NCBI GenBank assembly: GCA_030848545.1
Contig: JAVDCA010000023.1
Span: forward strand, 1-64,000
Source of the DNA: Astrobacterium formosum
GTDB taxonomy: Bacteria > Pseudomonadota > Alphaproteobacteria > Rhizobiales > Xanthobacteraceae
Length of the DNA: 64,000 nucleotides
Direction of reading: 5' to 3'
Below are positions 55,839-63,964 of this stretch, piece after piece (the first letter of the stretch is position 1; each line of letters opens with the position of its first letter). Both the position numbers and the translations under genes were made by a program. The notes beneath the pieces are model-generated. The model was not told the DNA's origin. It made no database searches and worked only from the letters and a program-made list of their open reading frames with translations.

Positions 55839-58379
55839 ATGCCCCAGAGAACGACATCGACACGATCCTCCATGTTGGCGGCATTGGCGGGCCAGCAGAA
55901 CGCCGGCAAGTCGACGCTGTTCAATGCCCTGACGGGCGTGCGTCAGCACATCGCCAACTATCCGGGCGTGACGGTCGAGAAGAAGTCCGGCGCCTATGCG
56001 GATCATGGCCTCCATGTCGAGGTCGTCGATCTGCCGGGCACCTACAGTCTGACTTCGTTCTCGCTCGAGGAGCGGGTCGCTCGCGACTTTCTCCTGCACG
56101 ACGGCCCCGACGTGGTCATCGACGTCCTCGACGCCTCGGCGCTCGAACGGGGCCTGCCCTTGACCTTCCATCTGATCGAACTCGGTCGCCGGGTGGTGGT
56201 CGCCCTCAACATGATGGACGTCGCCGAAGGTCTCGGGCTCGACGTCGACGTCGATGCCCTGCGAGCGGCGCTCGGCGTGCCGGTGGTCGGCCTGATCGGC
56301 CGCCGTGGCGTCGGCGTCGATCGACTGCGCGAGACCATCCGCACCATGGCGCAGCCGGATACGCCCTCCCCGGCCGTCGCCGTGGTCGACTACGGAACGC
56401 TGGAAGCGTCGATCGCCACCGTCGAGCAGGCTATCGCCGAAATCGCGGCGCAACGATCCAGAACGGCGTCGCGCGGCGTGGCGCTGATGTTGCTCGAAGG
56501 GGCGGCCGCCGCCGAATTGCTGCCCGGCATTCCGACCCCCGACCTGCGTCGCCTCCAGCAAGTGGTGAAACGCGAAATCGAAGGATTTGCGGCCAGCGCC
56601 GCCCAGGTCGCCGACCACATCGTCGAACGGCGCGTGCGACGCGCCCGGGAGATCGTGTCCGCATGCGTACGGACCCGGCGGATGGGCGCGCCGTTGTCGG
56701 AAAAGATCGATCGCATCGTCCTCAATCGCTGGATCGCGTCGCCGTTCCTGTTGGCGATCGTGTGGACGGTCTACGAGCTCTCCATCGTCCAGGGCTACGA
56801 ACTGACCAAGATCACCTGGCCGTTCCTCGCCTCGTTCCGCAATTGGGCGTCGTCGGTCCTGCCCGCCGGCGGATTTCTCCACGATCCCCTCACCCGTGCG
56901 CTCGGCCTGTGGATGGTGGATTCGGTCAACACGCTGCTGAACTACGTGCCGATCTTCCTCATCCTGTTCGCACTGATCGCCATCCTGGAAGACACCGGTT
57001 ACATGGCGCGCATCGCCTTCATCCTCGATCGCGTCCTCAAGCGGTTCGGCCTGCACGGGCAGTCAACGCTGCCCCTGATCCTGGCCGGCGTGTTCGCCGG
57101 CGGCTGCGCGGTGCCAGGCGTGATGGCGACGCGGGCGATACCCGATCCGCGCGCCCGCCTCGCCACCATCCTGACGGTGCCGTTCATGAACTGCCTCGCC
57201 AAGGTGCCGCTCTACGCCCTCCTGATCGCACTCTACTTTCCCGACCACAAAGGCCTGATCCTGTTCTACCTGTCGACCATCACGGTCGTGTTCGCCCTGT
57301 TGATCGCCAAACTCCTGACCACCACCGTCCTCGGACACATGCCGACGGCACCTTTCGTCATGGAGTTGCCCTATTACCATTTGCCGACCGTCGGCGGGGT
57401 ACTGCGCCGCGCCATCGAACGCACCTGGCTCTACGTCAAGAAGGTCGGCACCATCGTGGTCGCGGTCGCCGCGGTCATTTTCGTGCTGTTGCAATTTCCG
57501 GGTCTTTCTCCCGAGCGTGCCGCCCACTACGAAACCCGGTCCGCGAGCGCCATCTCCGCCTTCCGCCAGCAGATGGCCGGCAGTCCCTATTCGCCCGCGA
57601 TCGCGACCCAGGAGCGGCTGGTCGACCTCGTCAATGTCTACACGGCCTATCGCGCCGAAAAGCTCAACGCCGGCAGCAAGTCATCGAGCGACGCCATCGA
57701 CGCCGCTTACACCCGCGACCATTCCGACTTCGTGCCGTTCCTGATCCGCAGCCGCGACGCTAAGGCACGCGCGGCGGCCAACGCCTTGAAGACCCTCGTC
57801 GATACGCGCAAGGACCTGCGCCGCGAAATGAAGGATGAACGCTTGGTCGGCAGCGTCCTCGGCATGGTCGGGCGGGCGCTGGAACCGGTGACGCGGTTCG
57901 CCGGCTTCGACTGGCGGATCAACGTCGCGCTCCTGAGTTCCTTCGCGGCCCGCGAGAGCAGCGTCGCCACCCTCGGCGCCCTGTTCGGGTCCGAGGACGG
58001 CGACGTCAAGCGGCTCGAGGAACGCATCGGCGAGCACGGAAGCGGAATGCAGTACACCACCGTCACGGCGGTCGCCGTCATGCTGTTCTTCGCCCTCTAC
58101 CCGCCTTGCCTCGCCACCATGATCATGGTGCGGCTGCAGACCGGTTCAACCCGCTGGATGCTGTTCTCGATGGCGTTTCCGACCCTCCTCGGCCTCGGCG
58201 TGGCGACGGGCATCCAGGCGATCGCGCCGCTGTTCGGCGCCGACGGGCTGATCACGGTGTCGATCGTCTACGGTGCCACCGTGCTGCTCGCCCTGGTGGT
58301 CGGCCTAATTCCCAATCCGTTCGTGCGCCGGCCTGTCGTGCCGGCGACGACGGCGTCCAACCCACAGGCATCTCCATGA
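55839..58379 (+). CDS. feoB: Ferrous iron transport protein B
   Basis: 846 aa. N-terminal G domain: G1 GQQNAGKST (18-26; the usual form is GNPNxGKT/S), G3 DLPG (64-67), G4 NMMD (124-127). Then a helical bundle and about eight membrane helices with the Gate motifs GCAVPGVMATRAI and FMNCLAKVPLYALL. Between helices there is an extra region of about 110 residues (about 560-675), mostly charged and helical, longer than in E. coli FeoB. It imports Fe(II) across the inner membrane with nucleotide hydrolysis. The stop overlaps the start of the small Cys-rich gene (ATGA). Confidence 0.94.
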   Translation: MPQRTTSTRSSMLAALAGQQNAGKSTLFNALTGVRQHIANYPGVTVEKKSGAYADHGLHVEVVDLPGTYSLTSFSLEERVARDFLLHDGPDVVIDVLDASALERGLPLTFHLIELGRRVVVALNMMDVAEGLGLDVDVDALRAALGVPVVGLIGRRGVGVDRLRETIRTMAQPDTPSPAVAVVDYGTLEASIATVEQAIAEIAAQRSRTASRGVALMLLEGAAAAELLPGIPTPDLRRLQQVVKREIEGFAASAAQVADHIVERRVRRAREIVSACVRTRRMGAPLSEKIDRIVLNRWIASPFLLAIVWTVYELSIVQGYELTKITWPFLASFRNWASSVLPAGGFLHDPLTRALGLWMVDSVNTLLNYVPIFLILFALIAILEDTGYMARIAFILDRVLKRFGLHGQSTLPLILAGVFAGGCAVPGVMATRAIPDPRARLATILTVPFMNCLAKVPLYALLIALYFPDHKGLILFYLSTITVVFALLIAKLLTTTVLGHMPTAPFVMELPYYHLPTVGGVLRRAIERTWLYVKKVGTIVVAVAAVIFVLLQFPGLSPERAAHYETRSASAISAFRQQMAGSPYSPAIATQERLVDLVNVYTAYRAEKLNAGSKSSSDAIDAAYTRDHSDFVPFLIRSRDAKARAAANALKTLVDTRKDLRREMKDERLVGSVLGMVGRALEPVTRFAGFDWRINVALLSSFAARESSVATLGALFGSEDGDVKRLEERIGEHGSGMQYTTVTAVAVMLFFALYPPCLATMIMVRLQTGSTRWMLFSMAFPTLLGLGVATGIQAIAPLFGADGLITVSIVYGATVLLALVVGLIPNPFVRRPVVPATTASNPQASP

Positions 58380-58654
58380 TCGACAACTTCAAGGGACTGG
58401 CGGCTGAGATCGCCTCCGCGCTCGGCGCCGAAGGTAGCACCAGCGTTTGGGACATCGTTGTCGTGGCGGTGGTCTTCTTGGGCGCGTTGGCCTTTCTCGT
58501 ACGCCTCCACGGCGGTGGCCGCAAACGCCGTGACGCGCCGGCATGCTCATGCTGCGCCGGCGGCTGCGCGAGCCGCGCGCCCGTCCACGGCTGCAGCGGC
58601 GTGAACGAGAAGAGGACAAAACTGCCGCTCCACGGCGCCCGTCCGCCGGCCTGA
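58376..58654 (+). CDS. FeoB-associated Cys-rich membrane protein
   Basis: 92 aa, ATG overlapping the feoB stop. One membrane helix at about 23-43 (VWDIVVVAVVFLGALAFLVRL), then a basic stretch and a Cys-rich tail CSCCAGGCAS with a further Cys in HGCSG. This is the layout of the FeoB-associated Cys-rich family (FeoB_associated). It may act like FeoC, forming part of the Feo complex or passing iron to cytoplasmic acceptors. Last gene of the cluster, convergent with the LysR gene. Confidence 0.8.
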   Translation: MIDNFKGLAAEIASALGAEGSTSVWDIVVVAVVFLGALAFLVRLHGGGRKRRDAPACSCCAGGCASRAPVHGCSGVNEKRTKLPLHGARPPA

Positions 58655-58680
58655 GCCGGCAGTGGGCAATCCCTGGGATT

Positions 58681-59574
58681 TCAGTTCGGGTAGCCCTTCA
58701 TTTTGTCCGCGATGAGGGCCACCAGCTTCGCGCCGAGCGCCGAAAGCGGGCGATTGCGGTTCCAGCCCGCAAAGGCCTTGACGCCGGGGACATCCGCCAT
58801 GCGCCGGTAGCGCAGCACGCCGGGGTGGGAATCCGCCGCGGTGATATTGTCCACGAAGGCGATACCGGCGCCGTTGGCGACCAGCGCGCAAGCGACCTGA
58901 CCCGAGTGGACTTCGATGGATTTCCTCGCTGTCGCCTTGCCGCTGGCGAACCACTCGTCCGTGAGGCGTCGCTGCAGGGTGCCGCGCTCGAACATCACCA
59001 GCGGATAAGTCTCGATGTCCCGGGGCGAAATGCCGGCGCGCTTGGCCAGCGGATGATCGGCCGGAAAGACGCAGGTCATGTGCCAATAGCCGATGAAGCG
59101 GTTTTCGAGCAGCGGATGCTCGAGCGGCAAGGCGGAGATCGCCACATCCACCTGCTCGGATATCAGGCTGTCGATCATCTGCGCGGCGCGCTGATAGACC
59201 TCCAGCGAGAAACCCGCCCCGCCGTTCTGCGCCGCCAACATCGCGACGGCGGCGGGTACGAGCTGCAGCCCGGTGTTGGGGCTCGTGACCACGCGCAGCA
59301 TGGTGCCGGTGCCGAACCTCAGGCCCGAGGCGCAATCCTGCACCGACTGCACGCCACGGTAGCAGCGCTCGATTTCGGCGCCCAGCACCAGGGCTTCGGG
59401 AGTCGGACGGATCTGCCCCTTGCGACGTTCGAACAGGCGAACCCCGATCGCCTCTTCGACATGGCGGACCATGCGGCTGATCCCGGGCTGCGAGACATGC
59501 AGCATCTCGGCGGCGCCGGTGAACGAGCCGGCTTTCATGACCGCCCGGAACACCTCGATCTGACGCAAGTTCAT
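58681..59574 (-). CDS. LysR-type transcriptional regulator
   Basis: 297 aa. N-terminal winged helix-turn-helix (residues 1-60): RQIEVFRAVMKAGSFTGAAE and LHVSQPGISRMVRHVEEAIG, VRLFERRKG. The rest is the two-lobed effector domain. It is divergent from the FAD oxidoreductase gene and a palindromic LysR box lies 16 bases upstream of its start, so it likely regulates itself and the neighbouring genes in response to a metabolite, probably an organic acid. Confidence 0.92.
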   Translation of the reverse strand: MNLRQIEVFRAVMKAGSFTGAAEMLHVSQPGISRMVRHVEEAIGVRLFERRKGQIRPTPEALVLGAEIERCYRGVQSVQDCASGLRFGTGTMLRVVTSPNTGLQLVPAAVAMLAAQNGGAGFSLEVYQRAAQMIDSLISEQVDVAISALPLEHPLLENRFIGYWHMTCVFPADHPLAKRAGISPRDIETYPLVMFERGTLQRRLTDEWFASGKATARKSIEVHSGQVACALVANGAGIAFVDNITAADSHPGVLRYRRMADVPGVKAFAGWNRNRPLSALGAKLVALIADKMKGYPN

Positions 59575-59589
59575 CGCCGACTCCTAGAG

Positions 59590-59606
59590 CATAACACAAT
59601 GTTATG
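59590..59606. promoter_or_regulatory. LysR-type binding site (T-N11-A) between divergent genes
   Basis: CATAACA CAA TGTTATG: a perfect seven-base inverted repeat with a three-base centre, containing the T-N11-A core (T59592, A59604). Its place in the 129-base region between the LysR gene and the FAD oxidoreductase makes it the likely recognition site. Confidence 0.75.
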
Positions 59607-59703
59607 AGACTACCATAGATCGGTATTTGGAAGTCATGGTCCAGCGGAATAATCAAATCTGGTCCGCCGCATGGGCACATGCCCGTCAGCGTCGAGGCAT
59701 GCC

Positions 59704-61029
59704 ATGCAGGACAGCATCAGGTTTGCCATGATCCCCTCAGCAACAACCCAGCCGATCCTGGCCGACGTCGATGTCCTGGTCTGTGGCGGCGGCATGGCCG
59801 GCGTCGTCGCCGCCATCGCGGCCGCACGGGCAGGCGCGTCGACACTCCTTCTCGAACGGTGGGGCTTTCTCGGCGGCAGCGCCACGGCCGCGGCCATCGG
59901 ACAGTTCGTCGGATGGGAAACATCCGCTGGCCGGCGCGTCATCGGCGGCATTGCCGAGGAGATCGTGGATCGCCTCGTCGCGCGCGGCGGCTCGGACGGA
60001 CATGGCCAGTTCGTCATGTCGACCGGGCACCACATGGACCGCGTGCCCTACGATCCCGAAGTCCTCAAGCTGGTGCTCGACGAACTGGCCGTCGAGGCCG
60101 GCGTGCGCATTCTCTTCCATGCCGCCGTTCTCGACGTCTCGACCGCGGCTCGGACCGTGTCGCGGGTCGGGGTCCTCACCAAGGCGGGCTCCGCCGGGAT
60201 ACGGGCCAAGGTCGTGGTCGACGCTTCCGGAGATCTCGATCTGCTGGCGCACGCCGGCGCGGCATTCCTGCCGCTCACCGCCGACGAGGCTCGCCAGCCG
60301 GCGACCTTGATGTTTCGTTTCGGCCCCATCGACCGCTCCGTCTTCGACGGCCTGACAACAGGCGAGCTCCGGGAACTGGCCGATCGTGGCTTCGCCGGGG
60401 GTATGCTGGCGCGAGCCGCGTTGCACATGAGCCCGATCGCGGGCACCGAAGACGGCTGGTTCAATATCGGCCGCATCGCGGTCGATGCGACCGACCCGTT
60501 CGCCCTGAGTGTCGCCGAGATGGAGGGCCGCCGGCAGGCCTTTGCGGCGGCCGGGTTTCTCGCCACGCACGTGCCGGGATGCGGGTGCGGACGGCTGGTG
60601 GCGTTGGCGGCCCAGCTCGGCATCCGCGAAACCCGCCGCGTCCACGGCGCCCATGTGCTGACCGGCGCCGATCTTCGGGCGCCGGCTCGATTCGAAGACA
60701 CAATTGCGTTGGCGGCCTATCCGATCGACCTGCACCCGGAGACCGGCGCCGACCTTCACTTCGAGTCCCTCGGGCGCGATCACGCCTACGAAATTCCGTT
60801 CCGCTGCCTGCGACCGGTGTCGCTCGACAACGTGCTGGTCGCCGGCCGCGGGATTTCGGCGACCCACGAGGCCCACGCCGCGCTTCGGGTCATGCCGACC
60901 ACGATGGCGATCGGCCAGGCGGCCGGAACCGCGGCCGCGATAGTGGCGGCCGGCAATGCCGTCACGCCTCAGATCGACATCGCAACCCTGCAAGCAAAGC
61001 TGCGCGCCGCCGGCGCCTGTCTGCCGTGA
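59704..61029 (+). CDS. FAD-dependent oxidoreductase
   Basis: 441 aa from the ATG at 59704, which has GAGG six bases upstream; ATGs at 59671 and 59728 are alternatives. N-terminal Rossmann fold VDVLVCGGGMAGVVAAIAAARAG then LLLER (FAD binding), and the C-terminal FAD contact NVLVAGRGISATHEAHAALRVMPT. These match the FAD_oxidored (PF12831-type) family, whose members oxidise or dehydrogenate a range of organic acids. Cys residues near the C-terminal third (PGCGCGRL) could be relevant. It lies 31 bases before a Bug binding-protein gene, so both probably serve the same substrate. Confidence 0.85.
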   Translation: MQDSIRFAMIPSATTQPILADVDVLVCGGGMAGVVAAIAAARAGASTLLLERWGFLGGSATAAAIGQFVGWETSAGRRVIGGIAEEIVDRLVARGGSDGHGQFVMSTGHHMDRVPYDPEVLKLVLDELAVEAGVRILFHAAVLDVSTAARTVSRVGVLTKAGSAGIRAKVVVDASGDLDLLAHAGAAFLPLTADEARQPATLMFRFGPIDRSVFDGLTTGELRELADRGFAGGMLARAALHMSPIAGTEDGWFNIGRIAVDATDPFALSVAEMEGRRQAFAAAGFLATHVPGCGCGRLVALAAQLGIRETRRVHGAHVLTGADLRAPARFEDTIALAAYPIDLHPETGADLHFESLGRDHAYEIPFRCLRPVSLDNVLVAGRGISATHEAHAALRVMPTTMAIGQAAGTAAAIVAAGNAVTPQIDIATLQAKLRAAGACLP

Positions 61030-61060
61030 GCGCGCAATTTCCACGACGAGGACACAGGAC

Positions 61061-62089
61061 ATGACCCGACGAGATCATCAAACCGACGCACGCATGGCGG
61101 CGCATCGCATGGACGTCGACCGCCGAGTCTTTCTCGGCGGGCTGAGCGCGCTCGCGGCGACCGCGTTCGCTGGAGGGGCCGAGGCTGCCGAAGCGTGGCC
61201 GACGACGAATGTGCGCATCGTCGTTCCCTTCGCCCCCGGTGGGCCGGCAGACGGCTCCGCGCGCATCCTGGCCGACATCATGGCGCCGCAACTCGGCCAC
61301 CCGATCGTCGTCGACAATCGCGCCGGCGCCGGCGGCGTCATCGGCATCACGTCGGCGGCGCAGAGCAAGGACCGCCACACCCTGCTGATGGGTTCGACCA
61401 GCATGACGATCACGCCGACGCTACGGCCGAAGGCGGTGACCTACGATGTGCTCAGGGACTTCGATCCGATCGGCATGGTGTCGTCACAGCCGCTGGTGGT
61501 CGTGGTGCCGTCGTCGTCGCCCATCAAGAGCATTGACGACCTGGTCGCCGCGGCGCGCGCCAAGCCCGACGCGCTCACGGCAGCCAACAGCGGCAACGGC
61601 TCGCTCGCCCACCTGACCACCGAACTGTTCTGCGCCAAGGTCGGCGTCTCCATCATCAGCGTGCCCTATCGCGGCGAAAGCGCCATCACGCCCGATCTCC
61701 TGTCCGACCGTGTCTCGCTCGGATTCCTCAATCTTCCGGTGATGCTGCCGCTGATCCGCGACGGCAAGCTGCGGGCACTCGCCGTCACCACGCCCCAGCC
61801 GTCGCCGGATCTGCCCGGGGTCAAGTCCCTGCGGGAGCTCGGCATCGAAGGCGTCGAGGCCGAGGGCTGGGCGGCGTTGTTCGCCGCCAAGGGAATTCCT
61901 GAAGAGGGGTTGGCGCGGCTGGAGCAACTGCTCGATCAGGCCTTGCGCTCACAGCAAGTCCGTGACCGCTTCAAGGCCTTCGGTGTCGCACCGGTGATTT
62001 CCGGCCGCGCCAAGCTCAAGGAATTCATCGCCGCCGAGACCGAGCGTTGGTCGCAGGTGATCAAGACCCGCGGGATCAAGGCCGATTAG
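61061..62089 (+). CDS. Tripartite tricarboxylate transporter substrate-binding protein (Bug family)
   Basis: 342 aa, start at 61061 behind GAGGACACAGG. Tat-type signal DRRVFLGGLSALAATAFAGGAEA, then the Bug signature VRIVVPFAPGGPADGSARILAD and VVDNRAGAGGVIGI. Bug proteins bind carboxylates and related small molecules in the periplasm and deliver them to TctAB membrane partners. No tctA or tctB is in the window, so it is an orphan here. It ends the small FAD-oxidoreductase operon; a hairpin follows at 62189. Confidence 0.92.
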   Translation: MTRRDHQTDARMAAHRMDVDRRVFLGGLSALAATAFAGGAEAAEAWPTTNVRIVVPFAPGGPADGSARILADIMAPQLGHPIVVDNRAGAGGVIGITSAAQSKDRHTLLMGSTSMTITPTLRPKAVTYDVLRDFDPIGMVSSQPLVVVVPSSSPIKSIDDLVAAARAKPDALTAANSGNGSLAHLTTELFCAKVGVSIISVPYRGESAITPDLLSDRVSLGFLNLPVMLPLIRDGKLRALAVTTPQPSPDLPGVKSLRELGIEGVEAEGWAALFAAKGIPEEGLARLEQLLDQALRSQQVRDRFKAFGVAPVISGRAKLKEFIAAETERWSQVIKTRGIKAD

Positions 62090-62188
62090 GCGAGGTCGCC
62101 GGAGACACGTATCCGATACACGTCGATCGATCCGTGTCACGTTCCGTCAGCATCACATCTCGTGTCGGTGTCAGAGACCTTTATTCAA

Positions 62189-62227
62189 TGAAACAACCTG
62201 TGGCTTCTCACGCCATAGGTTGTTTCA
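62189..62227. terminator. Long hairpin between convergent genes
   Basis: TGAAACAACCTGTGGC (62189-62204), loop TTCTCAC, GCCATAGGTTGTTTCA (62212-62227): 16 pairs with one G-U. There is no long U-run, but the position between the Bug gene (+) and the response regulator (-) suggests a bidirectional terminator. Confidence 0.6.
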
Positions 62228-62266
62228 GCACGGCCGCTGCTCCGGGCAGCATCTCACCCGCCCTCT

Positions 62267-62662
62267 TCACCCCGCCAGGAGCGATCTGATCGTATCCGCG
62301 ATCACCGATGGCCGGTACGGCTTCGTCACGAAAACGCTGCCGGCGAGTTGCATGGAGCGCTCGACTGTGTAGCCGGTGGCGTAGACGACCCGCAGCTCCG
62401 GGCTCAAGGCGCGGCCCGCCTGGGCGAGATGCCAGCCGTCGAGACTGCCGGGCAGGCGGATGTCGGTGAACAGGACGTCGATCGCGGCTTCGCGGTTGAG
62501 GATTTCCAGCCCGGCCTCGCCGGTCTCGGCCTCGATGACGTGGAAACCCAAGTCGCTGAGTTCCTCCACGATCATTTCGCGGACCATGGGTTCGTCCTCG
62601 ACCACCAGCACCACCGGGGTGCGGCCGTCCTTGCTGGTGCGGATGGCGGTCTGCGGGGTCAT
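62267..62662 (-). CDS. Single-domain response regulator
   Basis: 131 aa, start at 62662, overlapping the kinase stop by ATGA. Receiver domain with the acidic pair Glu22/Asp23 (VVEDEPMVREM), phosphoacceptor Asp67 (LFTDIRLP), Thr96 (YATGYTVERS) and Lys114 (FVTKPYRPS). No output domain, so it must act by protein contact or feed a phosphorelay. It is coupled to the ethylene-receptor-like kinase and is presumably its target. Confidence 0.9.
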   Translation of the reverse strand: MTPQTAIRTSKDGRTPVVLVVEDEPMVREMIVEELSDLGFHVIEAETGEAGLEILNREAAIDVLFTDIRLPGSLDGWHLAQAGRALSPELRVVYATGYTVERSMQLAGSVFVTKPYRPSVIADTIRSLLAG

Positions 62663-63939
62663 GCGGGCACCGCCGGCGAAAACAAGGTGACGGGCATCCC
62701 GTGCGCCATGGCGGCGGCGTCTTCGGTGCCGGCGCGCGGCAGGATGATGCGGATCGTGGTGCCGCTCCCGGGCGCCGAGTCGATGATCGCCGTGCCGCCG
62801 GACTGGACCGCAAAGCCGTAGACCTGGCTGAGCCCCAGGCCCGACCCCTCCCCCACCGGCTTGGTCGTGAAGAACGGCTCGAACGCCCGGGCGACCACCT
62901 CCGGAGTCATGCCGGTGCCCGAGTCCGTGACGGCGATTTCCACATAGTCTCCCGGCGCGAGGCCGACGAGACGGAGATGCGCCGACGGCAGGTTGCGGGT
63001 CAGGATGACGAGATCGCCGCCTTCCGGCATGGCGTCGCGGGCATTGACGGCGAGGTTGAGGACGGCATTCTCGAAGGCGTCGGCATCGACCTTGGTGGTC
63101 CACAGCTCGCCCGCGAGATCGACGGACACCCGCATTTTCTCGCCCAGCGTCCGGCGCAGCGTATCGGCGAGATGGGACAGGATCACATTGGCGTCGCTCA
63201 CATGCGGGGACAGCGCTTGGCGACGCCCGAAGGCAAGCAGGCGATGAGTCAAGACCGCCGCCCGTTCGGCACCACGCTGGACGCCGTCCAGCGCCTTGGC
63301 GAGCTGGGCCCCCTCGCCGTCCGGCATCAGCCTGCGGGCGCGTTCCACATTGCCGATCACCACGGTCATGAGATTGTTGAAGTCGTGGGCGATGCCGGCC
63401 GTGAGCTGACCTATCGCCTCCATCTTCTGGGCCTGGCGCAGCATCTCCTCGGTTTTGGCCCGCTCCTCCTTCTCGCGTTCGAGGGCGGCGAGCGCGGCGT
63501 CCCGCTCGGCGATCTGCACCGAGAGGGCGTCATTGGCGGCCCGCAATTGCGACGGCGACGGCAGCGTCAGCGCCTTGGGCAGCAATGGCCACAGCCCTAT
63601 GGCGGTCGCCAGGGAAGCGAGCGCGGTAAGCGCCTTTATTCCCCCCTCGGCGACGTAGTCGGGAAACCACAGCGTCCACATGCCGAACACGTGGGTGGTG
63701 CCGCAGGCGAGGATGAACACCGCGAATGCCCAGAACACCCAGCCGAAGCCGACGTCGGGCCGCTTCCATACAAACACCGCGATGACGATCGGGATCGAGT
63801 AATAGGCGAGCGCGATGATTGCGTCGGACCCCATGTGCAGCCAGATAAGCTCCGGCCGCCACAACAGACACACCCCGTGGGGACTGAGATTATCCACGTT
63901 CAGGAGCGATTGCAGAAACGACGATTGCAGATACGACAT
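62659..63939 (-). CDS. Sensor histidine kinase with ethylene-receptor-like (ETR1) transmembrane domain
   Basis: 426 aa. Three membrane helices at about 36-57, 65-87 and 100-120 form the sensor: GSDAIIALAYYSIPI, FAVFILACGTTHVF, GMWTLW and KALTALASLATAI. Compared with Arabidopsis ETR1, Asp39, Tyr46, Ile49, Pro50, Ile76, Cys79 and His83 match Asp25, Tyr32, Ile35, Pro36, Ile62, Cys65 and His69, including the Cys-His pair that binds copper(I). A coiled coil (about 133-170) leads to the HisKA box AGIAHDFNNL with His185, and an HATPase domain (N-box NAVLNLAVNARDAM, G-boxes DSGTGM and GEGSGLGLSQVYG). Unlike ETR1 there is no GAF domain. It could sense ethylene or copper; function is inferred. Confidence 0.88.
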   Translation of the reverse strand: MSYLQSSFLQSLLNVDNLSPHGVCLLWRPELIWLHMGSDAIIALAYYSIPIVIAVFVWKRPDVGFGWVFWAFAVFILACGTTHVFGMWTLWFPDYVAEGGIKALTALASLATAIGLWPLLPKALTLPSPSQLRAANDALSVQIAERDAALAALEREKEERAKTEEMLRQAQKMEAIGQLTAGIAHDFNNLMTVVIGNVERARRLMPDGEGAQLAKALDGVQRGAERAAVLTHRLLAFGRRQALSPHVSDANVILSHLADTLRRTLGEKMRVSVDLAGELWTTKVDADAFENAVLNLAVNARDAMPEGGDLVILTRNLPSAHLRLVGLAPGDYVEIAVTDSGTGMTPEVVARAFEPFFTTKPVGEGSGLGLSQVYGFAVQSGGTAIIDSAPGSGTTIRIILPRAGTEDAAAMAHGMPVTLFSPAVPA

Positions 63940-63964
63940 GGCACCGCCTTCCGATCGAATCGGA

